Shown here: piece after piece, positions 18,369 to 27,326 of the stretch
Position numbering within the stretch: position 1 is the first letter of the stretch
How the letters are laid out: each line of letters begins with the position of its first letter
Origin: Bacteroidales bacterium UBA2287
GTDB taxonomy: Bacteria > Bacteroidota > Bacteroidia > Bacteroidales > Tenuifilaceae
Reading direction: 5' to 3'
Assembly: GCA_002345675.1 (NCBI GenBank)
Contig: DDWL01000011.1
Coordinates: 1-55,291 of the forward strand
Length of the DNA: 55,291 nt
The notes under the pieces: generated by a model
Seen by the model: only the letters and a program-made list of their open reading frames with translations
Database searches by the model: none
Told to the model about the DNA's origin: nothing
Made by a program: the position numbers and the translations under genes

Positions 18369-19229
18369 TTACTTATTAAGTACTGCAATACAATCGATTA
18401 ACGAATCGCGCCAGTAGGGAACCTCAATTCCATGTATCGATTTAATTTTTGTCTTTTCGAAAACCGAATATGGGGGACGAACTGCTTTAGTAGGATACTC
18501 GGCCGTTGTGCATGCATTTACTTTGCACTTTATGTTGGCAATATCAACAATTGCTTTTGCAAAATCGTACCACGAGCAAACTCCTTCGTTTGAGTAGTGG
18601 TAAATTCCCGACTCCCATTTTTGACTTTGCACAATAGTAACTATTGCCCTTGCCAAATCGCGAGCATTTGTTGGAGATCCAACTTGGTCGGCTATAACTT
18701 TAAGTTCGCCACGTTCACGCGCAAAGCGCATAATAGTTTTCACAAAATTTGCTCCGTAAACGCTGTACAGCCACGATGTGCGAATAATTATGCAATCGCA
18801 GCCCGACGCTAAAACAGCCTGTTCGCCTGCCAGTTTAGTTTTTCCGTATACCCCAATTGGCGAAGTTAAATCGCCCTCGTGGTAGGGCGAACTTGCCTTT
18901 CCATTAAAAACGTAATCGGTTGAAATATGAATTAACTTTCCATTTACTTCTTTTAAAGCACTTGCTATGTAATCTACTGCAATGTGGTTTATTAAGTCCG
19001 AAATTTGGGGCTCATCCTCGGCCCTATCAACGGCAGTATAGGCGGCACAGTTAATTACAAGATTAATACTATTAACGCGAATAAAGTTCCTTACGGCTTC
19101 TTTGTTAGTGATGTCAAGTTCTTGAACATCGGTATATATAATATTTACGCTTTTATTCGCAAATGCGTCTTTAAGTTCGGAGCCAAGTTGGCCATTTGAG
19201 CCTGTTACTAAAATTGTTTTATTCGCCAT
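18369..19229 (-). CDS. rfbD: dTDP-4-dehydrorhamnose reductase
   Basis: The reductase performs the last step to dTDP-L-rhamnose with NAD(P)H. The best start is the ATG at 19229 (MANKTILVTGSNGQLGSEL), giving 286 aa, the usual RmlD length. A longer open frame to 19283 would add an 18-residue tail unlike the family and would overlap rfbC more. With the chosen start the gene overlaps the rfbC stop by 11 bp. Visible motifs are the Rossmann GSNGQLGSEL, STDYVFNG, catalytic YGKTK and RTSWLYSVYGANFVKTI. Confidence 0.94.
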   Translation of the reverse strand: MANKTILVTGSNGQLGSELKDAFANKSVNIIYTDVQELDITNKEAVRNFIRVNSINLVINCAAYTAVDRAEDEPQISDLINHIAVDYIASALKEVNGKLIHISTDYVFNGKASSPYHEGDLTSPIGVYGKTKLAGEQAVLASGCDCIIIRTSWLYSVYGANFVKTIMRFARERGELKVIADQVGSPTNARDLARAIVTIVQSQKWESGIYHYSNEGVCSWYDFAKAIVDIANIKCKVNACTTAEYPTKAVRPPYSVFEKTKIKSIHGIEVPYWRDSLIDCIAVLNK

Positions 19230-19791
19230 AAAGTTTATCGGTATAGTTAAACAATGGCGTTTCGCCAAAAAGTGGCAGGGCATTATCCTTGTCGGATAAA
19301 ACTATACGCGCAACATCCATTGGCCACTGAATATTAATAGTTGGGTCGTTCCAACGAAAGGCTCCTTCGCAGTTAGGCACATAAAACGAGTCGCATTTGT
19401 ATAGAAAAACGGTCTCCTCGGAAAGGGTTAAAAACCCGTGAGCAAACCCACGAGGGACAAAAAGCTGGCGCTTATTAACGTCGGATAGTTCAACGGCAAC
19501 GTACTTTCCAAATGTTGGCGACCCTTTACGAACATCGACAGCAACATCGAGAACTGCACCCTTAACAACTCTTACAAGTTTCGACTGGGCATGTGGGGCT
19601 AACTGAAAGTGCATTCCCCTCAGCACTCCATAACTCGACCTCGACTCATTATCCTGAACAAAAGTTGTTTTGCATACCTTCTCTTCGAACTCGCGTTGCG
19701 AAAAGGACTCAAAGAAGTAACCACGTGAATCGGTAAACACACGTGGTTCAATTATTTTAACTTCGGGAATTGCAGTATCAATTACATTCAT
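19219..19791 (-). CDS. rfbC: dTDP-4-dehydrorhamnose 3,5-epimerase
   Basis: This 190-aa cupin enzyme epimerises C3 and C5 of dTDP-4-keto-6-deoxyglucose. It shows the RmlC pattern EPRVFTDSRGYFFESFSQRE (about 15-34), the catalytic His in LRGMHFQ (about 58-64), VRVVKGAVLDVAVDVRKGSP and PRGFAHGFLTLSE (second His). Length is standard. It lies 4 bp after rfbA and overlaps rfbD by 11 bp, so the set is tightly coupled. Confidence 0.96.
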   Translation of the reverse strand: MNVIDTAIPEVKIIEPRVFTDSRGYFFESFSQREFEEKVCKTTFVQDNESRSSYGVLRGMHFQLAPHAQSKLVRVVKGAVLDVAVDVRKGSPTFGKYVAVELSDVNKRQLFVPRGFAHGFLTLSEETVFLYKCDSFYVPNCEGAFRWNDPTINIQWPMDVARIVLSDKDNALPLFGETPLFNYTDKLYGE

Positions 19792-19795
19792 AAAT

Positions 19796-20680
19796 TTACT
19801 GTCGTTTACCTTCGGCTAAGCGGATTAAATAATGACCATACGGATTTTTTTCCATTGGCTTTGCAACCTGTAAAAGTTTCTCTTTAGTTATCCAGCCTTG
19901 CGAATATCCTATTTCCTCGAGACAGGCAACCTTAAGCCCTTGTCGGTGCTCAATGGTTTCAACAAAATTACTTGCTTCAATTAGCGAATCGTGGGTACCA
20001 GTATCGAGCCATGCAAACCCTCGTCCCATTAACTCTACACCAAGTCGCGATTGCTTAAGGTATTCCTGATTTACAGTTGTAATTTCGAGTTCGCCACGAG
20101 CCGATGGCTTTATATTTTTTGCAACGGTTACTACATCGTTGCTGTAAAAGTATAGACCAACAACTGCATAGTTCGACTTTGGATTTGTAGGCTTTTCTTC
20201 AATTGAAATTACTCTACCTTTGTCGTCGAACTCTGCAACTCCATACCTGTCGGGGTCGTTTACCCAGTAACCAAAAACCGTAGCAATTTTGTTAACCTCA
20301 ACATTTCGGCGAGCGTTTTCGAGTAAATTAGTTAAGCCGTGACCATGAAATATATTATCGCCTAAAACAAGGCAAACGCTATCGTTCCCAATAAAGTTTT
20401 CGCCAATAATAAAGGCTTGAGCAAGTCCTTCTGGTCGTGGTTGCTCGGCATAGGTAAAAGCAACACCATAATCGGAGCCATCGCCAAGAAGCCTTTCGAA
20501 TGCAGGCAAATCGTTTGGGGTTGAAATAATAAGAATTTCCCGAATTCCTGCGAGCATTAAAACCGAAATTGGGTAATAAATCATGGGCTTATCGTAAATT
20601 GGAAGCATTTGCTTCGACACGCCCTTAGTTATTGGGTAAAGCCTTGTGCCTGCCCCCCCTGCTAGTACAATTCCCTTCAT
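19796..20680 (-). CDS. rfbA: Glucose-1-phosphate thymidylyltransferase
   Basis: This 294-aa nucleotidyltransferase makes dTDP-glucose from dTTP and glucose-1-phosphate, the first committed step to dTDP-L-rhamnose. It starts with GIVLAGGAGTRLYPITKGVS (about 3-22) and KQMLPIYDKPMIYYP (about 23-37), followed by VLGDNIFHG (metal-binding Asp) and EEKPTNPKSNYAVVGLYFY. Length is normal for RmlA, which is usually a tetramer with feedback inhibition by dTDP-rhamnose. It starts the rfbACDB run, 45 bp after the 4,6-dehydratase. Confidence 0.96.
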   Translation of the reverse strand: MKGIVLAGGAGTRLYPITKGVSKQMLPIYDKPMIYYPISVLMLAGIREILIISTPNDLPAFERLLGDGSDYGVAFTYAEQPRPEGLAQAFIIGENFIGNDSVCLVLGDNIFHGHGLTNLLENARRNVEVNKIATVFGYWVNDPDRYGVAEFDDKGRVISIEEKPTNPKSNYAVVGLYFYSNDVVTVAKNIKPSARGELEITTVNQEYLKQSRLGVELMGRGFAWLDTGTHDSLIEASNFVETIEHRQGLKVACLEEIGYSQGWITKEKLLQVAKPMEKNPYGHYLIRLAEGKRQ

Positions 20681-20725
20681 TATAAGCGATTTGTGGTTTT
20701 AATTAAGAATTTTTAGTTGATTGTA

Positions 20726-22678
20726 TTACAGTAGTTCTTTCTGTGTTTGCAACCTTTCAGCTTCAAGTTCCTTGTCGATAGCCTCAAATTGAGAATTATT
20801 ACTAATGTACTCAGGAACTAATCTCTTCATTTTCTTTACAACTTCGTAGTCGTTCGAACTTTTATATAAACTAATAAGATCTTCAATCATCAAGTTCACT
20901 GCCTCAAAATCAATTTCTTGCCTATGGGCAATTAAAATGCGAGGATGATACGTTTCCTTGGTATTCTCCTTACTTGTTAAAAGTTCCTCGTACAATTTTT
21001 CGCCAGGACGCAACCCAGTGAATACAATTTGCACATCTTCGCCAACCTTATAACCCGAAAGGCGAATCATTTTGCATGCTAAATCGTAAATTTTAACCGG
21101 CTTGCCCATGTCGAAAATAAATATTTCGTTACTATTTCCCATCACCCCAGCTTGAAGAACCAGTTGGCAAGCCTCGGGGATTGACATAAAATACCTTGTA
21201 ATTTCGGGATGAGTAATGGTGATGGGTTCGTGAGCTTTTATTTGGTCGCGGAAAGTAGGAATTACTGAGCCATTGGAGCCAATAACGTTTCCAAATCGTG
21301 TTATAATAAAAGCTGTTTTATGTTTTTCGTTTAGAATTTGGCAGTATAATTCGGCTATTCGCTTCGATGCCCCCATAACATTTGTAGGATTTACAGCCTT
21401 GTCGGTCGAAATCATTACAAATTTCCGAACACCATGCTTGAGCGAATTATCGGAAATAGTTTTTGTACCTAAAACGTTAACCCTTATTGCTTCGCAAGGG
21501 TATTTCTCCATCATTGGCACATGCTTGTAAGCTGCGGCATGGTAAACAATATCGGGCTTATAGGTTTCGAATATTTTTTCAACCTTTTCCTTATTTGTCA
21601 CACAGCATAGCACTTTTTCGAATGCTACAAACTTAAGATCCATTCGAAGCTGCTGGGATATTTCAAAAAGAGGCGTTTCAGCATGGTCGAGTAGTACGAG
21701 TAGTTTAGGCTTAAATGTAGTTAGCTGCCTTACTATTTCGCTACCAATTGACCCTGCTGCACCTGTTATAAGAATTACTTTACCTTCAATTTCATCAATA
21801 ATTCCATGCTTGTCGAATTCTATTGGTTTTCGGTCGAGTAAATCTTCAACTTTAACCTCTCGAAACTGGCTATAGGTTAACTCTCCGCTAAAAAGCTGGT
21901 GTATATCGGGCACTAAAATTGGCTGCGTTTTAAAGCGGAGACATGTTTCGGTTAAATAGTTCTTGGTTTCAATGTCGGTGCTGGTTTCGGAAAAAAGAAC
22001 GCTATTAACCAAATCTCGTTTTAGCAACCCTTCGAGCTTTGATACATGAAAAAACCTAATACCATCAAGTTGGCTTCCGGGTAAATTTGGCTCAGCAGTA
22101 ACAAATGCCTTTACCTCAAACCCAGCTTTAGGGTCTTTTTCTAAAATATTTTTCACAATTCGGCAAAAATCCATGTCGCCAAAAATGATCACTGTCGATT
22201 TCTGATCGGTTGCTGTCATTAACGACAGGTATACCGATTTTACAAAAAGCCTGTAAGTTATTGTAAGAATTGACACAAGAAGAAAGTCGATAATAATTAC
22301 CGACAAAGGAATAAGTGCCGACTGATATACAATGCGATACACCGAACTTACTCCGAAAATAATTACCGAACTAAGAAATATTATAAATATTATTCGTTCA
22401 ACATCATCGGAACTTGTAAAGCGAACAATGCCTGAGTAAATTGTAAGCGTAAAATAAATAACTGCACGAATAAACACTACAGTTATAACCGATTCGTAAA
22501 AATAGGGTGTAAAAATTAATGGGTCGTTGAAATTGAATCGAAGGTAGTACGCAAATACAATCGAAACCAAAACAATAAAAAGGTCAATTGAATAGATTAA
22601 GACCCTTGGGACTGTTGAAAATCTATTAAAAAAAACCTTCAATAAACTTTGAACCCGAATGGGGAAAAGTATACTCAT
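20726..22678 (-). CDS. Membrane nucleotide-sugar 4,6-dehydratase (CapD/WbpM/FlaA1-like)
   Basis: This 650-aa protein has four N-terminal TM helices (about 27-140), a CoA-binding-like Rossmann domain (about 160-280) and a C-terminal polysacc_synt_2 domain with ITGAAGSIGSEIVRQL (about 305-320) and STDKAVNPTNVMGASKR, where Met replaces the usual Tyr of YxxxK as in FlaA1/WbpM. Such enzymes turn UDP-GlcNAc into UDP-4-keto-6-deoxy-HexNAc at the inner membrane. Length and layout match WbpM/PglF. As first gene of the minus-strand locus, with a -7 element about 30 nt upstream, it probably feeds the WbpV- and WbpL-like enzymes at the far end. Confidence 0.88.
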   Translation of the reverse strand: MSILFPIRVQSLLKVFFNRFSTVPRVLIYSIDLFIVLVSIVFAYYLRFNFNDPLIFTPYFYESVITVVFIRAVIYFTLTIYSGIVRFTSSDDVERIIFIIFLSSVIIFGVSSVYRIVYQSALIPLSVIIIDFLLVSILTITYRLFVKSVYLSLMTATDQKSTVIIFGDMDFCRIVKNILEKDPKAGFEVKAFVTAEPNLPGSQLDGIRFFHVSKLEGLLKRDLVNSVLFSETSTDIETKNYLTETCLRFKTQPILVPDIHQLFSGELTYSQFREVKVEDLLDRKPIEFDKHGIIDEIEGKVILITGAAGSIGSEIVRQLTTFKPKLLVLLDHAETPLFEISQQLRMDLKFVAFEKVLCCVTNKEKVEKIFETYKPDIVYHAAAYKHVPMMEKYPCEAIRVNVLGTKTISDNSLKHGVRKFVMISTDKAVNPTNVMGASKRIAELYCQILNEKHKTAFIITRFGNVIGSNGSVIPTFRDQIKAHEPITITHPEITRYFMSIPEACQLVLQAGVMGNSNEIFIFDMGKPVKIYDLACKMIRLSGYKVGEDVQIVFTGLRPGEKLYEELLTSKENTKETYHPRILIAHRQEIDFEAVNLMIEDLISLYKSSNDYEVVKKMKRLVPEYISNNSQFEAIDKELEAERLQTQKELL

Positions 22679-23043
22679 ACTGTTTTTTTAAAGTAAAACA
22701 TGCGCAAAAGTACAATTATTCGAGCAAAAAACATATCATAAAATTACTGTTCGAATAATACTTTGAAATTTTCCTTTATTGTTAATACGCACAAATTGAA
22801 ACGTATTAAATTGTGTTAAATTACTTAAAGCAACTCATTATTTTAAAACTTTTTAACTTAGCAATAAGTATGCCGTATTAGCTTTACGGAATCGTTTGCA
22901 GTACTTTCGAATAGAATCAACCACTTCAATTTATAATTACTTAATAATATTTTAAGCGAAGAGAGTAAACCCAACTACCATACCCTTATCAAATATATGG
23001 CTTACTTAGAATATTTTTTTACTAAACTCATATTACTAAAATC
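22679..23043. other. Divergent intergenic region between O-antigen locus and protease gene
   Basis: This is 365 bp of AT-rich sequence with no coding potential seen. The left edge holds the promoter of the O-antigen locus. No confident promoter for the plus-strand protease gene and no repeat was recognised. Confidence 0.5.
22705..22712 (-). promoter_or_regulatory. -7 element for the O-antigen locus
   Basis: On the minus strand this reads TACTTTTG, a perfect TAnnTTTG element, about 27 nt before the ATG at 22678. No good TTTG lies 19-21 nt further upstream, so the promoter may need an activator or be moderate. Confidence 0.5.
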
Positions 23044-25470
23044 ATGAACAAATATTCTTACATATTGCTTGCAATAACAATATATACTGTATTAAATATT
23101 CATGCCCAAGAGGTTACTCGCTACATGGAACCCCCAAAGGAGATTTTGGAAATAGTTGATGCTCCCTCTACCCCTCGAATTTCGATTAACCCTCAAAGCA
23201 GTCATATTCTTTTTACGTTTTCTCAGGAAATGCCCGACATTTCGGAACTTGCTGCTGAAGAGTTAAGGCTTGCAGGATTGCGAATAAATTCTAGTAATTA
23301 CGGTGCAAGCCGCACTATTTTTTACGAAAAATTTGCTTTAAAAATAATCGATAAACCTACCGAATACCCAGTAATCGGAATCCCCTTGAGTGGCAAGGTA
23401 AGCAGCTACAGCTGGTCGCCCGATGGAACCAAGTTGGCTATGGTTGTTTACTTTTCGAACACAATTGAACTTTGGGTTGCCAATGTGAGTAGCGGAGTTG
23501 CCACACTTTGGGCAAATAACCTAAACGAAGCATTGGTGTCGAATTGCATAAACTGGCTACCCAACAGCAATTCAATTCTTTACACATCACGGGTACTTTA
23601 CCGAGAACCATTTGTCGAAAAAAACAACATTCCCATTGGGCCATCGGTTCAAGAGGTAAAAGGCAAGGCAGCAAAGGTTCGCACCTTTCAGGATTTACTG
23701 CAAAACCGAGCCGATGAGGAGAAGTTTGAGCACTTTGCCTATAGCCAACTTATGCTTGCTACCGAGGGAAGCGAGCCTAAAGCTATTGGGAATCCCGACT
23801 TAATCGAAAGTTTTTCCGTTTCGCCAAATGGCGAATACGTTTTGGTTGAACAGCTTATGAGGCCATTTTCGTATATTGTACCCTACAATCGTTTTTCAAA
23901 GTCGATTCAGATTTGGGGAATTAATGGCAAACTTCTTAAGCAACTTGCCGAAACCCCATTAGCCGAAGATATACCTCAAGGTTTTAGCGCTGTGCAAAAG
24001 GGTCCTCGCAACTTCAACTGGCGTTCCGATGACCCTGCAACTTTATTTTGGGTTGAAGCGCAGGACGATGGCAACCCTAAAAAGGTTGTGGAAATTCGCG
24101 ATTTGGTTTACATGTTGGCTGCCCCTTTTATGGAGAAAGCAACTCCAATTCTCTCGCTTAACTTCCGTTTTTCGGGTATTCAGTGGGGATGGAACAACTT
24201 TGCCATTGTAAGCGAACGCTGGTGGGACACACGACGAGTTGTAACCAGTTTTTTTAACCCATCAAATCCGAGCGAACCCAAGCAAATAATTTGGGACCGC
24301 TCGTGGCAAGATGCCTATGGCGACCCTGGAAATCCAATACTTGAACCATTGGCAACAGGGCATAGCGTTTTGCGAACCGATAAAACTAAAAGCAAACTTT
24401 ACCTTTCGGGACAAGGAGCATCGCCAAAGGGGAACTTGCCATTTCTCGACGAATTCGATATTGCAACAAAAAAAACCAAACGGCTTTGGCAATGCCAAGC
24501 ACCATACTTCGAACAGCTTATTAAAGTACTAAACAGCAATATTGACCAAATTGTAACTTTAAAAGAATCGACAACCGAGCAACCAAATTACTTTATTCGG
24601 AACTTAAAAAAGAAAAAAACGACTCAGTTAACCTCGTTTCCTCATCCTTTCCCAAACCTTAAGAATATTCAGAAGGAACTAATTCGCTATAAACGCGCCG
24701 ACGGCCTTGAGCTAACGGGCACTCTTTACTTGCCATCGGGCTACGTAAAAGGCTCGAAGCGCTTACCAGTGCTTATGTGGGCTTATCCTCAGGAGTTTGT
24801 CGATTCCGACTTGGCAAGTCAGGTTAAGGAGTCTCCTTACCGATTTATTCGACCTGGTCGTACATCACCAATACTTTGGGCAGCGAGAGGTTACGCCATA
24901 CTCGATAACCCTGGAATGCCCATAGTTGCAAAGGATAGTCTACTGCCCAACGACACGTTTACTGAGCAGCTTGTTGCCAATGCAAAAGCGGCAATTGATG
25001 CACTCGACGAAATGCAAATTGCCGACACCAAGCGAATTGCCATTGGTGGGCACTCGTACGGAGCATTTATGGCTGCTAATCTGCTTGCACATAGCGACCT
25101 TTTTGCCGCAGCCATTGCCCGAAGCGGAGCATACAATCGTACACTAACTCCATTTGGTTTTCAGGGCGAAGAGCGAAATTTATGGGAGGCGCCAGAGATT
25201 TACCTAAAAATGTCGCCCTTTATGTATGCCGATAAGATTAACGAGCCAATTCTATTTATACACGGCCAAGCCGATAATAACAGCGGTACTTTCCCCATGC
25301 AAAGTGAACGACTTTTTTCGGCAATAAAGGGACACGGAGGCACGGCACGACTGGTAATGCTACCTCACGAAAGCCATGGTTACAGGGCAAGGCAGTCGAT
25401 ACTACATACCCTATGGGAAATGGACACATGGCTTAATAAGTACTTGGGCGATAGTGATAAAAAACGTTAA
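23044..25470 (+). CDS. S9 family peptidase, glutamyl endopeptidase-like (S9D)
   Basis: This 808-aa secreted serine peptidase has a signal peptide (about 1-21, ending HAQ), an N-terminal beta-propeller region and a C-terminal alpha/beta-hydrolase domain. The nucleophile is in GGHSYGAFMAAN (about 675-686), Asp probably in HGQADNNSG and His in LPHESHGYRARQS. The segments EPPKEILEIVDAPSTPRIS and VRTFQDLLQNRADEEKFEHF closely resemble plant chloroplast glutamyl endopeptidase (CGEP), which cuts after Glu. It probably degrades peptides in the periplasm. The gene stands alone, 65 bp before an unrelated gene. Confidence 0.85.
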   Translation: MNKYSYILLAITIYTVLNIHAQEVTRYMEPPKEILEIVDAPSTPRISINPQSSHILFTFSQEMPDISELAAEELRLAGLRINSSNYGASRTIFYEKFALKIIDKPTEYPVIGIPLSGKVSSYSWSPDGTKLAMVVYFSNTIELWVANVSSGVATLWANNLNEALVSNCINWLPNSNSILYTSRVLYREPFVEKNNIPIGPSVQEVKGKAAKVRTFQDLLQNRADEEKFEHFAYSQLMLATEGSEPKAIGNPDLIESFSVSPNGEYVLVEQLMRPFSYIVPYNRFSKSIQIWGINGKLLKQLAETPLAEDIPQGFSAVQKGPRNFNWRSDDPATLFWVEAQDDGNPKKVVEIRDLVYMLAAPFMEKATPILSLNFRFSGIQWGWNNFAIVSERWWDTRRVVTSFFNPSNPSEPKQIIWDRSWQDAYGDPGNPILEPLATGHSVLRTDKTKSKLYLSGQGASPKGNLPFLDEFDIATKKTKRLWQCQAPYFEQLIKVLNSNIDQIVTLKESTTEQPNYFIRNLKKKKTTQLTSFPHPFPNLKNIQKELIRYKRADGLELTGTLYLPSGYVKGSKRLPVLMWAYPQEFVDSDLASQVKESPYRFIRPGRTSPILWAARGYAILDNPGMPIVAKDSLLPNDTFTEQLVANAKAAIDALDEMQIADTKRIAIGGHSYGAFMAANLLAHSDLFAAAIARSGAYNRTLTPFGFQGEERNLWEAPEIYLKMSPFMYADKINEPILFIHGQADNNSGTFPMQSERLFSAIKGHGGTARLVMLPHESHGYRARQSILHTLWEMDTWLNKYLGDSDKKR

Positions 25471-25507
25471 CAAAAGGGAAACAGCTATCATTTCTCAATC
25501 TACTTTT

Positions 25508-25515
25508 TACCTTTG
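25508..25515 (+). promoter_or_regulatory. -7-like element before the carboxypeptidase-regulatory-domain gene
   Basis: TACCTTTG matches TAnnTTTG and lies 20 nt before the TTG start at 25536. No -33 TTTG is evident. Confidence 0.35.
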
Positions 25516-25535
25516 GGTTTTTAAAATGTATTGAA

Positions 25536-26309
25536 TTGAAAAGAATAGCAACTTTCTTTCTGTTAGCATTAGCTTCGATTACGGTTTTGGCAAGTGAAAA
25601 AACCGACTCGATTCCACGGATTAGTTTTCAGCTTCTCGACGCATCAACACAAGGTCCCATTGGGCTTGCCCACATAGTTAACCGAAGAAAAGGAATTGGA
25701 ACTATTTCCGACCTCATGGGGTACTTCCGAATTCCCTTTGCCACAGGCGACACCATTACAATTTCGGCATTGGGCTACTACGACATGGTAATTCCTTCGT
25801 GGGGACAGTTTAGCGCCGACTCGATGTACTATCCAGTAAACTTAACTTCACGAATTTATCAAATTAAGGAAGTACGCATTACTCGCTTTGGCTCGTACCA
25901 ACGCTTTATTCTCGAAGCAGCAAAGATGGATATGCCCAAGTCGGAACAGGAAGAAGTTCAGGAAAGGCTTGAAGTTTACATGCGAAAAGCTATTAAGCAA
26001 ATGAATTTAGTAGAATTGCCTTCGGGTACAGGAGGATTTTCGTTTGGCAAGGATTGGTTTACAAAGCAACGCGAAAAAATTGAGGCAAAAAGTAGAGAAG
26101 AGCAAAAGTGGAGCATAATTCTTCAAAAATTTTCGGCTGGAATTGTTGAGCAGTTAACTGGTCTTAAGGGTAACGAAACCATAAAGTTTATGGAGTACTG
26201 CGACTTTACCGAGGCCTACATTTTAACCTCGAGCGAGTACGAAATTCGAAAGCGAATTGTCGATTTATTCGAAGATTACAAAAAATCGAAACAATCTTTA
26301 CACAAATAA
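25536..26309 (+). CDS. Secreted protein with carboxypeptidase-like regulatory domain
   Basis: This 257-aa protein uses a TTG start; the nearby ATG at 25526 is out of frame and soon meets a stop. A signal peptide (about 1-19, LALASITVLAS) is followed by a CarboxypepD_reg-like beta-sandwich (about 28-115) with the typical LLDASTQGPIGLAHIVNRRKGIGT opening in divided form and GDTITISALGYYD. The remaining helical part is rich in charged residues. Many Bacteroidota envelope proteins carry this domain, usually before TonB-dependent receptors; here it is separate. The dehydratase gene starts 2 bp after its stop, so they share a transcript. Function unknown. Confidence 0.6.
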   Translation: MKRIATFFLLALASITVLASEKTDSIPRISFQLLDASTQGPIGLAHIVNRRKGIGTISDLMGYFRIPFATGDTITISALGYYDMVIPSWGQFSADSMYYPVNLTSRIYQIKEVRITRFGSYQRFILEAAKMDMPKSEQEEVQERLEVYMRKAIKQMNLVELPSGTGGFSFGKDWFTKQREKIEAKSREEQKWSIILQKFSAGIVEQLTGLKGNETIKFMEYCDFTEAYILTSSEYEIRKRIVDLFEDYKKSKQSLHK

Positions 26310-26311
26310 AA

Positions 26312-27271
26312 ATGAGCCAAAGCGAAATACCCATTCCAGCAATTAGCGATATTGAAAGCGCATACACTCTTGTACAAAAATACGCCAACCAAACTCCCGT
26401 TTTAACTTCGCGGAACGTGAATGAGATTTTAGGCTGCGAGGTTTTTTTAAAGTGCGAAAACTTTCAAAAAGTTGGAGCGTTTAAATTTAGGGGAGCTATA
26501 AATGCTGTTTTTTCTTTAAGTGAAGTAGAAGCGGCAAAAGGGGTTTGCACTCACAGTTCGGGCAATCATGCTGCTGCACTTGCCCTCGCTGCAAAATTGC
26601 GAGGAATTCCATCGTACATTGTAATGCCCGAAAATGCGCCAGCCATTAAACGTAAAGCCGTTGAGGGGTATGGAGCAATAATTACAACCAGCAAGTCGAC
26701 TCAAGCCGACAGGGAGAATGCACTTGCCAATGTTCAAAAAAAAACGGGAGCAACATTTATTCATCCCTATTCTAACTTTAACGTAATATGCGGTCAGGGA
26801 ACCGCTTCGTTGGAATTACTTCAAGAGGAACCCAACCTGCAAGCAGTTCTTGCACCTGTTGGTGGCGGTGGTCTTTTTAGCGGAACGCTAACCTACGTAA
26901 AGGGTTTTAATACAAATATTGAAGTTTGGGGTGCCGAGCCTGCCAATGCCGACGATGCCTTTCGTTCGCTGCGCGATGGGGTAATTTACCCTTCGGTTAA
27001 CCCCAACACCATTGCCGATGGGCTTCGCACTTCGCTTGCGCCAATAACTTTCGAAATTATTTCGAAAAAAGCCAATGGTATTTTAACGGTTACCGAGGAG
27101 CAAATAGTTGACGCCATGCGATTGGTTTGGGAACGAATGAAAATAATTATTGAACCCTCGTCGGCAGTACCAGTGGCTGCGATAATGGCTAACCGAAAAC
27201 TATTTGAAGGGAAAAAAGTTGGTGTAATTATTTCGGGAGGCAATGTTGACGTTGAAAATTTGCCGTTTTAA
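26312..27271 (+). CDS. PLP-dependent threonine/serine dehydratase or serine racemase family
   Basis: This 319-aa fold-type II PLP enzyme has the Schiff-base Lys in AFKFRGAINAV (about 52-62), SSGNHAAALALAAK (about 81-94) and the phosphate-binding glycine loop GGGGLFSG (about 183-190). It lacks the C-terminal ACT regulatory domain of biosynthetic IlvA, so it is catabolic-type threonine dehydratase, serine racemase or threo-3-hydroxyaspartate dehydratase. These cannot be told apart here. It is cytoplasmic and co-transcribed with the preceding secreted protein gene (2-bp gap). Confidence 0.82.
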   Translation: MSQSEIPIPAISDIESAYTLVQKYANQTPVLTSRNVNEILGCEVFLKCENFQKVGAFKFRGAINAVFSLSEVEAAKGVCTHSSGNHAAALALAAKLRGIPSYIVMPENAPAIKRKAVEGYGAIITTSKSTQADRENALANVQKKTGATFIHPYSNFNVICGQGTASLELLQEEPNLQAVLAPVGGGGLFSGTLTYVKGFNTNIEVWGAEPANADDAFRSLRDGVIYPSVNPNTIADGLRTSLAPITFEIISKKANGILTVTEEQIVDAMRLVWERMKIIIEPSSAVPVAAIMANRKLFEGKKVGVIISGGNVDVENLPF

Positions 27272-27276
27272 AACAA

Positions 27277-27308
27277 AAAATGCAGGGAAGAAACCTCACC
27301 TGCATTTT
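27277..27308. terminator. Bidirectional terminator between converging genes
   Basis: The stem AAAATGCAGG / CCTGCATTTT (27277-27286 with 27299-27308) is perfect, with a 12-nt loop. It lies just after the dehydratase stop and 19 bp from the end of the nitroreductase gene on the other strand. Confidence 0.8.
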
Positions 27309-27326
27309 ATAAACTCCTAATAGCGC

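Noticed and set aside
19230..19283. 18-residue extension of RfbD
   Set aside because: It lies within rfbC coding sequence and does not resemble RmlD; MANKTILVTG is the family start.
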